Position numbers and translations under genes: made by a program. From Polyangiaceae bacterium (GTDB taxonomy: Bacteria > Myxococcota_A > Polyangia > Polyangiales > Polyangiaceae): a DNA stretch of 64,000 bases. The DNA is taken from positions 744,001 to 808,000 of the forward strand of contig JACKEA010000005.1 in the NCBI GenBank assembly GCA_020633235.1, in the 5' to 3' direction. Shown here in pieces: positions 1-8,258 of the stretch (positions within the stretch are counted from its first letter, which is position 1; every line of letters starts with the position of its first letter). The notes beneath the pieces are model-generated. The model had not been told where the DNA came from. It worked only from the letters and a program-made list of their open reading frames with translations, and did no database searches.

Positions 1-867
1 GGAGGGCTTTCGGTAGTTGCCTTCGGTGATGGCGAGCAGCACCTGACCGTCGCTGTCCGCGTCGAACAGCCGGGCGCCGGTCAAGATCTCCCAGGCCACG
101 ATGCCCATGGCGAACACGTCCACGCGACGATCCAACGCTCCACCGCGGGCCTGCTCCGGCGCCATGTAACGGAACTTGCCTTTGGCGAGGCCCGTGGCCG
201 TGTTCACCGTGCGTTCGGCGGCCTTGGCGATGCCGAAGTCCGTGAGGCGCACGGAGCCATCCACGCCCAAGAGGATGTTGTGCGGCGTGGCGTCGCGGTG
301 CACGACGCCGAGGGGCCGACCGTCGAGGTTGGTCTGCTCGTGGGCGGCGTGCAGGCCCGACAAGGCGTCCACCAAGATGCGGAGCGCCGCGGGTCGGCCG
401 ATGCGCTCGCGACGCTTGCGCGCTCCGCGCATCACTGCGGCCAGGCTCGCGCCCTCCACGTAATCCATCACCAGCAGGTGCTCGCCGTCGGCCTCGTGGA
501 CGTCGTGCACGTTCACGACGTTGGGGTGGCGAATCAGCGACGCGATGCGCGCCTCGTCCATGAAGGACGCCGCCAGCTCGGGCACCTTGCCCACGTGGGG
601 GTGCATGCGCTTGATGGCCACCAGGCGCTGAAAGCCCGCGGCGCCGCGCTGCCGACCGATGTACACCGTGGCCATGCCGCCGGAGGCCAGCTCCAGCAGG
701 AGCTCGTAGCGGCCGATCTGTTCGGCGCTCGGCGGCGGTCGCTCTTCCACCGCGCCCAGGGCGAAGGGCGACTCCACCGCCGTGGGGGACGAGCTCGGAT
801 CCTGCGCGCGGGTGAGCTCGATGTCCGAGAGGCTCACCTCGTCCAGGAAGCGATCGTCCCGCGTCAC
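1..867 (-). CDS. Hanks-type Ser/Thr protein kinase, N-terminal part (runs off left edge)
   Basis: Eukaryote-like serine/threonine kinase; 289 codons are visible and the rest lies left of the window. After a leader of about 45 residues the kinase fold appears in order: glycine loop (LASGGMATVYIG), invariant lysine in VAIKR, helix-C Glu in DEARIA, catalytic loop VVHRDATPHN, DFG in LTDFGIAKA, and activation segment GKFRYMAPEQ. The loop reads HRDATPHN where the other kinase in this window has HRDVSPQN; catalytic Asp and Asn are kept, so activity is expected. The GTG at 867 comes one base after the TGA of the TPR/PEGA gene, suggesting translational coupling. The substrate is unknown. Confidence 0.93.
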   Translation of the reverse strand, partial: MTRDDRFLDEVSLSDIELTRAQDPSSSPTAVESPFALGAVEERPPPSAEQIGRYELLLELASGGMATVYIGRQRGAAGFQRLVAIKRMHPHVGKVPELAASFMDEARIASLIRHPNVVNVHDVHEADGEHLLVMDYVEGASLAAVMRGARKRRERIGRPAALRILVDALSGLHAAHEQTNLDGRPLGVVHRDATPHNILLGVDGSVRLTDFGIAKAAERTVNTATGLAKGKFRYMAPEQARGGALDRRVDVFAMGIVAWEILTGARLFDADSDGQVLLAITEGNYRKPS

Positions 868-868
868 C

Positions 869-1825
869 TCAGAACCGCCCCTGCAGCGTGGCAAAGCCCG
901 GGCCCACGCCCACGGCGAGGTCGGTGTCCTTCTTCTTGTGCTCTCCGAAGCGGGTGAAGAACACGCCCACCGCCCCGGTGGCCACACCCACCACGGCCGT
1001 CGCGCCCAACAGCACGTTGGTGCGGCTCTGCTTGGCGCGGCCGTCGTCCAGGCCGGCCTGGGTGGGGTTTGCGTCGTAGTCGCTGCGGGCCTTGTTGGTG
1101 TCGAGACCGCTCCACACGGTGATGCCCCCGAGCACCGCGGTGGTCGCGATCCCGGCGTAGAACCAACCCGGCGGCAGCGGCTTTTCCTTGGTCTTGGGAC
1201 CGGTGTCACGGCCCGGATCTTCCGTCGCGGGCTCGGCCTCGATGACAGCGGGCTCTGCTGCCTTCGGCTTCGGCTTCTCGAGCACCACACGGCCGAGGCT
1301 CCCCGCCACCACGTTGATCTCGCGCCGCACGGTCTCGCCGTCGAAATTCCCGGTCACCACGTGATCCCCGGGATTCACGAAGGTCTCGTCGAGCTCCACC
1401 GCCTTGCCGTCGATCTCGAGCTGGTCTCCATCCACCGACTCGACGGTGATGCGCCCGAGCTTGGGCCGGAGATCCGCGAGCAGCGCGTTCGCCTTCGAGC
1501 GGCGCTTGTCCTTGGCCGGAGCATCCCGCAGGTAGCGCGCGCACAGATTCGCGGCGCGCACCAGATTGCCGGCCTTCTCGTGAGCCTGGGCCGCGTTGAA
1601 CAGGGGTGCTGGATGCGGCGCGATGGAATTGGCTTCCTCGAACGCTTGCGCCGCTTTCTCGTAGTCGTGGGCGCGAAAGGCCTTCTCACCTTCCTTGAAC
1701 TTCTTGGCCGCGGCCTTCTTGGTGGCGGCGTCGATCTCCGCGTCCGCCGCCCGGGCAACGGTCGGCACGCAGGTGGGCCCGAACACTCCCACCGCAGCCA
1801 CCAGCAGCACCCAACGCCGAATCAT
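869..1825 (-). CDS. TPR and PEGA-like membrane/periplasmic protein
   Basis: 318 residues. A signal peptide (about 1-26, ending VARA) precedes two or three TPR-like helical hairpins (about 30-110). Next comes a PEGA-like beta segment (GRITVESVDG onward, about 130-195), a charged Pro/Lys/Glu linker, and two hydrophobic segments (WFYAGIATTAVLGGITVW, and one starting NVLLGATAVV). This architecture often sits beside Ser/Thr kinases in myxobacteria; a periplasmic scaffold or sensory partner of the kinase is inference. The ATG at 1825 gives the signal peptide; upstream in-frame sequence is the antisense of the hydrolase gene. It starts 17 bases after the hydrolase stop and ends one base before the kinase start. 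A similar protein is at 62609-63421. Confidence 0.85.
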   Translation of the reverse strand: MIRRWVLLVAAVGVFGPTCVPTVARAADAEIDAATKKAAAKKFKEGEKAFRAHDYEKAAQAFEEANSIAPHPAPLFNAAQAHEKAGNLVRAANLCARYLRDAPAKDKRRSKANALLADLRPKLGRITVESVDGDQLEIDGKAVELDETFVNPGDHVVTGNFDGETVRREINVVAGSLGRVVLEKPKPKAAEPAVIEAEPATEDPGRDTGPKTKEKPLPPGWFYAGIATTAVLGGITVWSGLDTNKARSDYDANPTQAGLDDGRAKQSRTNVLLGATAVVGVATGAVGVFFTRFGEHKKKDTDLAVGVGPGFATLQGRF

Positions 1826-1842
1826 GCGCGTCCATCGTACCG

Positions 1843-2622
1843 CTAGCGGGACGAGGCAGCCACATGCGCCAAGAGCTCCCGGAGCACGGCGTTGAATTCC
1901 GCCGGATGGGTCAGGTTCACGACGTGGCCTCCGCCTTGGATTTCCGTCAACTGGGCCCCCGGAATGCGGCTGGCCAGCGCCCGGGACGGCGCGAGAGAGG
2001 CGCTGTCGGCCCCGCCCACGACCACCCGCGTGGGCAGCGCCAGGGAGCCGAGATCGAGCTCCTCGGGAGCCGGAAGCTTGGCGATGACCCGCCGCAGGAT
2101 CGCGGACAGGGCGTGGGGCGCGTGCTCCAGGAAGCCCTGGCGAATGAGCGCCCCCTGCGTCGGGTTGAAGCGCGCCGCCTGCCCCCAGGCGTAGCGATCC
2201 CCGGCGACCTCGAGGCCTTCCGACTCGATGGTCTCGGCGAAACCCAGGGCCCACTCGACCTGCACGGGATCGCGATGGGAGCGGGGGCACGCCGCCAGCA
2301 GCAGCCCGGCGAGGCGTCCGGGATGCGAGAGCGCGTACGAGAGCGCCACCGCGGAGCCCATGCTGAGCCCACCGAGGACGACGGGATCGGAGCAGCCGTC
2401 GACGACGCTGGCGACGTCCTCCACGAAGCGCTCGAGCTCATAGGCCTCGGGCTCGACGGGCGCTTCGCTCCGGGCATGACCGCGCGCATCGAAGGCGACC
2501 ACCTGCGCCGCACCCTTGAGGTCCCGGGCGGAGAGCCGCCAGTTGCGCGCACTACCCCCGAAGCCGTGGCACAGAACGACGCTGGGGCCGCTGTCTCCGT
2601 AGCGCTCCACGTGGAGCTTCAC
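1843..2622 (-). CDS. alpha/beta hydrolase
   Basis: 259-residue alpha/beta-hydrolase-fold enzyme, probably cytoplasmic because no signal peptide is visible. Visible are the oxyanion-hole motif CHGFGG near the N-terminus, the nucleophile elbow GLSMGS with Ser87, an acid-containing strand VVVGGADSAS, and the C-terminal catalytic His in GGGHVVNL. The fold and length resemble 3-oxoadipate enol-lactonase or MenH-type hydrolases, but sequence alone does not fix the substrate. The GTG start at 2622 overlaps the alcohol-dehydrogenase stop by four bases, so the two are probably translated together and may act on related compounds (inference). Confidence 0.88.
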   Translation of the reverse strand: MKLHVERYGDSGPSVVLCHGFGGSARNWRLSARDLKGAAQVVAFDARGHARSEAPVEPEAYELERFVEDVASVVDGCSDPVVLGGLSMGSAVALSYALSHPGRLAGLLLAACPRSHRDPVQVEWALGFAETIESEGLEVAGDRYAWGQAARFNPTQGALIRQGFLEHAPHALSAILRRVIAKLPAPEELDLGSLALPTRVVVGGADSASLAPSRALASRIPGAQLTEIQGGGHVVNLTHPAEFNAVLRELLAHVAASSR

Positions 2623-3779
2623 AGAGCGGCCTCGTACAGCTCCTTCACCTGCTCGGCGCTCGGGTACTTCGGCGTGGTGGTCATCAGCAGATCCGCGAGG
2701 GCGTCGTCGACCAGCGTGGGCAGCAGCTCTCGGGTGACGCCCAATTCCGCCACGGACTTGTCGGTACCCACCTGCGCGCTCAGCGCCTGGACAGCGTCGA
2801 TGGCCCGGCCGGCGTTGTCTGCGTCGCTCTTGCCGAGCTCCGCCGCCCCCAGAGCGATGGCCACCTCGGCGTACTTTCGCTCGCACACGTCGCGGTTGAA
2901 GCGCATCACGTGGGGCAATAGCGCCGCGAGCGTCTGGCCGTGAGCGGCGTCCAGCCGCGCGGAGATCGGGTGACCCATGGCGTGACAGATGCCGAGGCCG
3001 GCGCTGGAAAACGCGATCCCCGCCAGGTGCGCGGCCACCAGCATCTGCGAGCGCGCCTCGAGATCCTTGCCGGCGTCCACGGCCACCGGCAGGTACGACG
3101 CCACCATCGCGATGGCCCTGAGCGCGATCCCTTCGGAAAAGGGATTGCTGCGACTGCTGGTGAACGCCTCGATGGCGTGCACCAGCGCATCCATGCCGCT
3201 CTGGGCGGTCACGCTCTTGGGCAAGCCGAGGGTGAGCTCGGGGTCGAGCACCACCAGGGCCGGAAGCACGCTCTGATGCGCCACCAGCACCTTGCGACCG
3301 ATCTCCGGATCCGTGACCACGCCGAACATGTTGGTCTCGGAGCCCGTGCCCGCGGTGGTGGGCACGCAGATGACCGTGGCCCCCGGCTGTTCCGGTTTGC
3401 AGCCGAAGGGGAAGTCCCGCACCGTGCCTTCGTTGGGACCCAGGAGCGCGATGGCCTTGGCTGCGTCGATGCACGAGCCTCCGCCCAGCGAGATCACGGC
3501 AGCGCCCTCGAGCTTGCGCAGCGCCCGAGCCCCCTCCTCCACCGTTGGCGCCCGGGGATTGGGCTCGACCTTGGCGAACACGTCCGCGCTCACCCCGCCC
3601 GCTTCCAGAGCGCCGCGGACCCGCTCCACGATGCCGGCCTTCTCGAGCCCCGCGTCGGTCACCAGCAGGGCTCTCTCGAAGCCCAGGCTCTTGACTCGGC
3701 GGCCGAGCTTGCCGACAGCGCCAGCTCCGAAGGTGGCCCGGGGAATGGTCTGAATCTCGAATCCGGTTTCCGCAATCAT
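2619..3779 (-). CDS. iron-containing (group III) alcohol dehydrogenase
   Basis: 386 residues, normal length for the Fe-ADH family, which interconverts alcohols and aldehydes with NAD(P)H and a divalent metal. The nucleotide-binding motif is GGGSCIDAAKA. Metal ligands match the family: Asp197 and His201 in MDALVHAIEAF, His266 in GICHAMGHP and His280 in DAAHGQT. PTTAGTGSE is also typical. The ATG at 3779 fits the family N-terminus. First gene of a likely four-gene operon (dehydrogenase, hydrolase, TPR/PEGA, kinase), divergent from the helicase gene across 87 bases. Substrate unknown; 1,3-propanediol/butanol-type or lactaldehyde reductase are possibilities. Confidence 0.93.
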   Translation of the reverse strand: MIAETGFEIQTIPRATFGAGAVGKLGRRVKSLGFERALLVTDAGLEKAGIVERVRGALEAGGVSADVFAKVEPNPRAPTVEEGARALRKLEGAAVISLGGGSCIDAAKAIALLGPNEGTVRDFPFGCKPEQPGATVICVPTTAGTGSETNMFGVVTDPEIGRKVLVAHQSVLPALVVLDPELTLGLPKSVTAQSGMDALVHAIEAFTSSRSNPFSEGIALRAIAMVASYLPVAVDAGKDLEARSQMLVAAHLAGIAFSSAGLGICHAMGHPISARLDAAHGQTLAALLPHVMRFNRDVCERKYAEVAIALGAAELGKSDADNAGRAIDAVQALSAQVGTDKSVAELGVTRELLPTLVDDALADLLMTTTPKYPSAEQVKELYEAAL

Positions 3780-3866
3780 TTTCGCCGTGCGACGGTAGCC
3801 AAGGCGGGCGCCGTGGTCGAGGCTCTTGACCGCACTCGCCGTAGTTCCTATTCCCTGCCCTCCACG

Positions 3867-5942
3867 ATGGCAGAGACCGGCCTGAATCGCGCACAGCACG
3901 AAGCCGTGAAAACGCTGTCGGGCCCGCTTCTGGTGCTGGCGGGCGCGGGCACGGGCAAGACCCGCGTGATCACCTACCGCATCGCGGAGCTGATCCGGAA
4001 TCGCGTGCGAGCGGACCGCATCTTGGCGGTGACCTTCACCAACAAGGCCGCTCGCGAGATGAAGGAACGCGCTCTGACGTTGCTCGGCAAGCGGCGTGGC
4101 AAGAAGCAGCCCACTCCGGAGATTTCCACGTTCCACTCGCTGTGCGTGCGGATCTTGCGGCGCCACGCCACGGAGCTCGGCTACCCGCCGCAGTTCTCCA
4201 TCTACGATCGCTCGGATCAGGAAAGCATCGCGCGCCAAGCCCTGCGGGACATCCGCGTGGGCCACGAGAAGCTCCGCCCGGGGGACATGCTGCACCTGGT
4301 GGGGGGCTGGAAGAGCCAGTCCATCCGACCGCCGGAAGCCCTCGAGCTGGCCAAGACGGACAAGGAGCAGCTCGCAGCCCTGGCCTACGAGAAATACGAC
4401 GCCGCCGTGCGCGCCTGTGGCGCCATGGACTTCGACGACCTGCTGCTCAAGACCGAGGAGCTCTTCGATCGCTTCCCGGAGGTGCGCTTCGCCGAGGCCA
4501 CCCGCTTCGATCACCTGCTCATCGACGAGTACCAGGACACCAACGGCCTACAGTACCGCATCGTCAAGGCGCTAGCGGAGCGCCACCGGAACCTGTGCGT
4601 GGTGGGCGACGACGATCAGTCCATCTACGGCTGGCGTGGCGCCGAGGTGACCCACATCCTGAGCTTCTCGCGGGACTGGCCGGACGCGAAGGTGGTCCGT
4701 TTGGAGGACAACTACCGCTCCCGCTCCCCCATCATCGAGCTCGCCAACACGCTCATCGTCCACAACGCCCAGCGCCACGACAAGAGCTTGCGGGCGTATC
4801 GGGGGGACGGCGAGCCGCCGCGCTTCGTGCGCTTCGAGGACGAGACCAAGGAAGCCGAGTCCATCGTCCGCGAGATCAAGCAGCGCATCGACAGTGACAA
4901 CCCAGAGCGAGTCTCGCCCAGCGACATCGCCATCTTGTTCCGCACCAACGAGCAGCCCCGCGCGTTCGAGATGGAGCTCCGGCGGGAGGGCGTGCCCTAC
5001 CAGCTGGTGGGGGGCCAGAGCTTCTACGACCGCAAGGAGATCCGCGACATCTTGAGCTACCTGCGCGTGCTGGCGAACCCGTCGGACGAGGTCAGCCTGC
5101 TGCGCATCATCAACACGCCGCCGCGGGGCATCGGTGCCAGCAGCGTGCAGGCAGTGCTGGACGTGGCCGTCTCTCGGGGGGAGCCGCTGTGGAACGTGCT
5201 GCCGGACGCGCTCTCCGACGGCAGCATCGCGGACCACGTGGCGACGCGCATCGACACCTTCCGGGCCCTCATCGATGGCTACCGCGCTCGCCTCGGCGAG
5301 GAACCCTTGGCGGACATCGTGCGCGACCTGATCCAGACCATCGACTACAAATCCGAGCTCGAGCGCGCGTACAAGAACCCGGGGGACGTGGAGTCACGCT
5401 GGGCGTCCATCGAAGAGCTGGTGAACGCCGTGGCCCTGTACGAGCAGCGCACGGAAATGCCCTCGCTCCTGGGTTTTCTGGAGGAATCCACCCTCGGGGG
5501 TCGGGACGATCAGCGGGACGCAGAGAAGGACAAGCGTCAGCTGCACGCCATCACCCTGATGACGCTGCACAGCGCCAAGGGCCTCGAGTTCCCGCACGTG
5601 TACATGGTCGGCATGGAAGAGGGCCTCCTGCCGCACAAGCGCTCCGTGACGGACGGCTCGCGCCACATCGACGAAGAACGTCGCCTCTGCTACGTGGGCG
5701 TCACCCGCGCGCAGGACTCGCTCACCCTCACGCTGTGCAAGGCGCGCATGAAGTGGGGCAAGCTCCGCCCGCAGATCCCGAGCCGTTTCCTGATGGAAAT
5801 GCGCGGCGACACCGAGCGCGCTCGACACGCCGCCGAAGCTTCCGAGAAGCACTTCCGCGAAGAAGCCGAAGCCGCGGAGCGCGCCGAGCAAGAGAAGAAG
5901 AAGCCGAAGCGCCGCCGCGCAGCCTCGCGAGCGGCGGGGTGA
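3867..5942 (+). CDS. UvrD/Rep/PcrA-family ATP-dependent DNA helicase
   Basis: 691-residue superfamily 1A helicase (3'-to-5') acting in repair or replication restart. All core motifs are present: Walker A AGAGTGKT (25-32), Ia TFTNKAAREM, II DEYQDT (220-225), III GDDDQSIYGWRGAE, IV DNYRS, V LHSAKGLEF and VI YVGVTRAQ. Length is closer to Rep or short PcrA than to E. coli UvrD. The C-terminus is a Lys/Arg/Glu-rich tail (EQEKKKPKRRRAASR) instead of a recognisable Tudor-like domain. The ATG at 3867 begins just before the Q-motif (LNRAQHEAV). The stop overlaps the GTG of the next gene by four bases. Confidence 0.95.
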   Translation: MAETGLNRAQHEAVKTLSGPLLVLAGAGTGKTRVITYRIAELIRNRVRADRILAVTFTNKAAREMKERALTLLGKRRGKKQPTPEISTFHSLCVRILRRHATELGYPPQFSIYDRSDQESIARQALRDIRVGHEKLRPGDMLHLVGGWKSQSIRPPEALELAKTDKEQLAALAYEKYDAAVRACGAMDFDDLLLKTEELFDRFPEVRFAEATRFDHLLIDEYQDTNGLQYRIVKALAERHRNLCVVGDDDQSIYGWRGAEVTHILSFSRDWPDAKVVRLEDNYRSRSPIIELANTLIVHNAQRHDKSLRAYRGDGEPPRFVRFEDETKEAESIVREIKQRIDSDNPERVSPSDIAILFRTNEQPRAFEMELRREGVPYQLVGGQSFYDRKEIRDILSYLRVLANPSDEVSLLRIINTPPRGIGASSVQAVLDVAVSRGEPLWNVLPDALSDGSIADHVATRIDTFRALIDGYRARLGEEPLADIVRDLIQTIDYKSELERAYKNPGDVESRWASIEELVNAVALYEQRTEMPSLLGFLEESTLGGRDDQRDAEKDKRQLHAITLMTLHSAKGLEFPHVYMVGMEEGLLPHKRSVTDGSRHIDEERRLCYVGVTRAQDSLTLTLCKARMKWGKLRPQIPSRFLMEMRGDTERARHAAEASEKHFREEAEAAERAEQEKKKPKRRRAASRAAG

Positions 5943-6856
5943 GCGCGCTGCGCCACGCCTTCGTCGCCCTGGCCTGGCTCCTCAGCTATCGGCTAGTCGC
6001 GGACTACGGCGTGCACCTATTGCCGCTGTCCGTCGCGCGCCACCTCACGCTGCCGGAGTACCTCGCCCTCGTCGCCGTCGTCGTCACCGCCGCAGGCGTG
6101 GGCGCCTGCTTCTTGGCGGTGGACGAGCCCCGCCGCGTGCTCGGCCTCGGTAGCTGGCGAGCCTCGGATCTCGGGCGCGCGCTGTTGTGGGCCACGCCGG
6201 TGTTCGTGATCGCGAGCGGCGTCGCCATCGCCGTGGCCTTGCCCACCCTGCTCGACGAGCTGGCACACGCCGGTCGCCAAGCGGTGCAGCAGCAGACGGG
6301 GGAGTTCGGTCGTTCCGTCGCCCAGGCCCCGGTGCTGGTCGCCGTCGGTTGGGGCGTCGTGCTCTCCCCCATCGCAGAAGAGCTCTTGTTCCGCGGTGCG
6401 CTGTGGTCGCTGTTCCAGCGGGGTGCCGAGCGCTTCGCGCGGCTCGACGGCGAGCCCAGCTCCGCCGCGTTGCCCAGCGGCGTCATCACCCAGAGCCCGA
6501 CGCTGGCCGCGCTGAAGGCCACGCGCGGCTTCTTGGTCCAGGGTGGCGCCGCCACGCTGGTGAGCGCCGCGGTGTTCGCCGCCATGCACGCCGACACGCC
6601 CGGCGGCCTCGGCATCGTGCGTGTGATGAGCGCCTTCGGCCTCGGCATCGGCACGGGGCTCGTGCGCATGCGCTCCGGTGCGCTGTGGGCGCCCATTGCG
6701 CTGCACATGGCGTTCAATCTCGCGAGCCTCGCCACCACCCGCCGCTGGGTCGTCAGCGCCGCGCTGCCGATCAAGTACGGCATTCCCACGGCCTTGATGA
6801 TCGCCGCTGGCGTGTGCCTGGTCGTGCTCGTCGGCCTGCGCCTGGCCCGCAAATGA
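5939..6856 (+). CDS. CPBP-family intramembrane metalloprotease
   Basis: 305-residue integral membrane protein with about seven or eight hydrophobic segments. It carries the CPBP (Rce1-like, ABI) signature: EExxxR as EELLFRG (Glu147, Glu148, Arg152), a histidine in FAAMHAD (His217) and HMAFN (His256, Asn260). These are the expected glutamate-protease/metal site residues. The family includes CAAX-prenyl-endopeptidase-like enzymes and bacteriocin self-immunity proteins; the target here is unknown. The GTG start at 5939 overlaps the helicase stop, and its own stop overlaps the next ATG (ATGA), so the three genes are likely co-translated. Confidence 0.88.
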   Translation: MSALRHAFVALAWLLSYRLVADYGVHLLPLSVARHLTLPEYLALVAVVVTAAGVGACFLAVDEPRRVLGLGSWRASDLGRALLWATPVFVIASGVAIAVALPTLLDELAHAGRQAVQQQTGEFGRSVAQAPVLVAVGWGVVLSPIAEELLFRGALWSLFQRGAERFARLDGEPSSAALPSGVITQSPTLAALKATRGFLVQGGAATLVSAAVFAAMHADTPGGLGIVRVMSAFGLGIGTGLVRMRSGALWAPIALHMAFNLASLATTRRWVVSAALPIKYGIPTALMIAAGVCLVVLVGLRLARK

Positions 6857-7710
6857 GGGCCGTCTTCTCTTGTTGGTGCGCCGCGGCCACCACGCTGCTC
6901 GCCGCCGGGTGCGAGAAATCGACGGAGAAGGCCGCGCCCGAAGCGCCGCACAGCGTCGCGCCGGCGCGCGGCGACGCGACCCCGCCGGCGCCAGTGCGCA
7001 GCGCCGTTTCCGCGGCGCACCAACATCAAGAAGCCTCGCCCATTCCCCAAGCTGCGCGGCAGCTCGTGGTCGCGCTGACGGACGGCTGGGACGACAGCTC
7101 GGCGACGCTCTTTCGCTTCGCGCGCACGGGCGGCGAATGGCAGGCGGTGGGCGAGAGCTTCGCCGCGGTGACGGGGCGGTCCGGGCTCGCTTGGGGCCGC
7201 GGCCTGCACGGCGACGGCGCGCCGCGGGGGCGTCCCGGCCCGGTCAAGGCGGAGGGCGACGGGCGCGCGGTGGCCGGCGTGTTCGCCCTGGGTCCGGCCT
7301 ACGGCTACGCTTCCAAGCCGCCCGCGGGCGCGCGCATGCGCTACGTCCAGAGCTCGGCGAGCCTCCGCTGCGTGGACGACGCGAGCTCCGCGCACTACGC
7401 GAAGATCGTCGACGCCTCCCAGAGGGACTGGCGCAGCGCCGAGCACATGCGGCGCGACGACGATCTGTATCGGTTGCTGGTGGTGGTGCAGCACAACACC
7501 GCCGAGAGGCCCGGCGCGGGCAGCTGTATCTTCCTGCACGTCTGGAGCCGCCCGGACAGCACCACCAGCGGCTGCACCGCGATGCCGCTGGAACGCGTGA
7601 CCGAGCTCGTGCGTTGGCTCGAGCCAGAAGGCGCGCTCCTCGTCGCGCTGCCCGACAGCGAGTACGCCGCCCTTGCCTCGCCCTGGCAGCTGCCGGCGCT
7701 GAGACGATGA
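6853..7710 (+). CDS. L,D-transpeptidase-like (YkuD family) lipoprotein
   Basis: 285 residues with a lipoprotein signal (lipobox LAAGC) and a short low-complexity linker, then a domain ending in the YkuD catalytic pattern: His229 in FLHVW and Cys241 in TSGCTAM, 12 residues apart. YkuD enzymes make 3-3 peptidoglycan cross-links or attach proteins to the wall. This sub-type, with SGCTAM and a Trp-rich neighbourhood, is usually annotated as an uncharacterised L,D-transpeptidase. ATG at 6853 overlaps the protease stop. The expected location is the envelope, lipid-anchored. Confidence 0.75.
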   Translation: MRAVFSCWCAAATTLLAAGCEKSTEKAAPEAPHSVAPARGDATPPAPVRSAVSAAHQHQEASPIPQAARQLVVALTDGWDDSSATLFRFARTGGEWQAVGESFAAVTGRSGLAWGRGLHGDGAPRGRPGPVKAEGDGRAVAGVFALGPAYGYASKPPAGARMRYVQSSASLRCVDDASSAHYAKIVDASQRDWRSAEHMRRDDDLYRLLVVVQHNTAERPGAGSCIFLHVWSRPDSTTSGCTAMPLERVTELVRWLEPEGALLVALPDSEYAALASPWQLPALRR

Positions 7711-7766
7711 CGTCACCCGTGCGGGATCGATTCGATCCGAAGCGTCGCCGCTGCCGAGGGCGTAGC

Positions 7767-8042
7767 TTAGGGCGTTTCCACTTCCAGCCCCTCGATGTTG
7801 GCGAAGTCCGATGCATTGCGGGTCAGCAACGTCGCGTTCCGGGCAAGGGCGGTGACTCCAATGGCGATGTCGTTCGCCCGCTGGCGAGGTGAGCCGGCTC
7901 GCCGGAACGTTTCCGCTGCCCGCGTCGCGAGCTCATCGTCCAGCGGAACGATGCCGTCTTCGTCCATGATGAAGCGCGCCAGCGCGAGTTGCTCGGGGTT
8001 CCGCGGCCCGCGGGCATACTCGTACCAAGCGACCGCGCTCAT
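7767..8042 (-). pseudogene. PIN-domain toxin (VapC-like), N-terminally truncated
   Basis: The 91 codons translate to the central and C-terminal part of a VapC-type PIN ribonuclease. SAVAWYEYARG holds the second acidic residue, RANDIAIGVTAL the helix with the third Asp, and LLTRNASDFANIEGL is the typical final strand. The first ~40 residues, with the essential first Asp of the VDTNVLI-type strand, are missing. The ATG at 8042 overlaps the upstream antitoxin stop as in an intact TA operon, so either an internal deletion joined the pair or translation of a fragment persists. Probably inactive as a nuclease. Confidence 0.65.
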
Positions 8043-8230
8043 CCCAACTCCGCATCGTTTCCCTCGGTTAGCTCGATGAGCTTCTGAAGCGCCTCGACCC
8101 GCTGCTTGCGACGGGCCTCGGGAACGCCGGTCGAGCGATCGCGAAGCTGCACCACGGCGCGACGGATCGCCTCCGACACGGACCAACCGTGCTGTCGCGA
8201 GAGCTGTTCGAGCGCCTCGCGGCTCTCCGC
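8039..8230 (-). pseudogene. ribbon-helix-helix antitoxin remnant
   Basis: An open frame of 63 residues (SREALEQLSRQHGWSVSEAI, then RRAVVQL) resembles the helix-turn part of a CopG/ribbon-helix-helix antitoxin followed by a charged C-terminal tail. An in-frame TGA at 8231-8233 precedes it and no start codon follows, so the DNA-binding beta strand is lost. It abuts the prenyltransferase stop at 8259. With the truncated PIN gene it makes a decayed type II toxin-antitoxin pair. Confidence 0.5.
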
Positions 8231-8258
8231 TCACCCCGCGGCGGCTCGCTGCTGGAGC

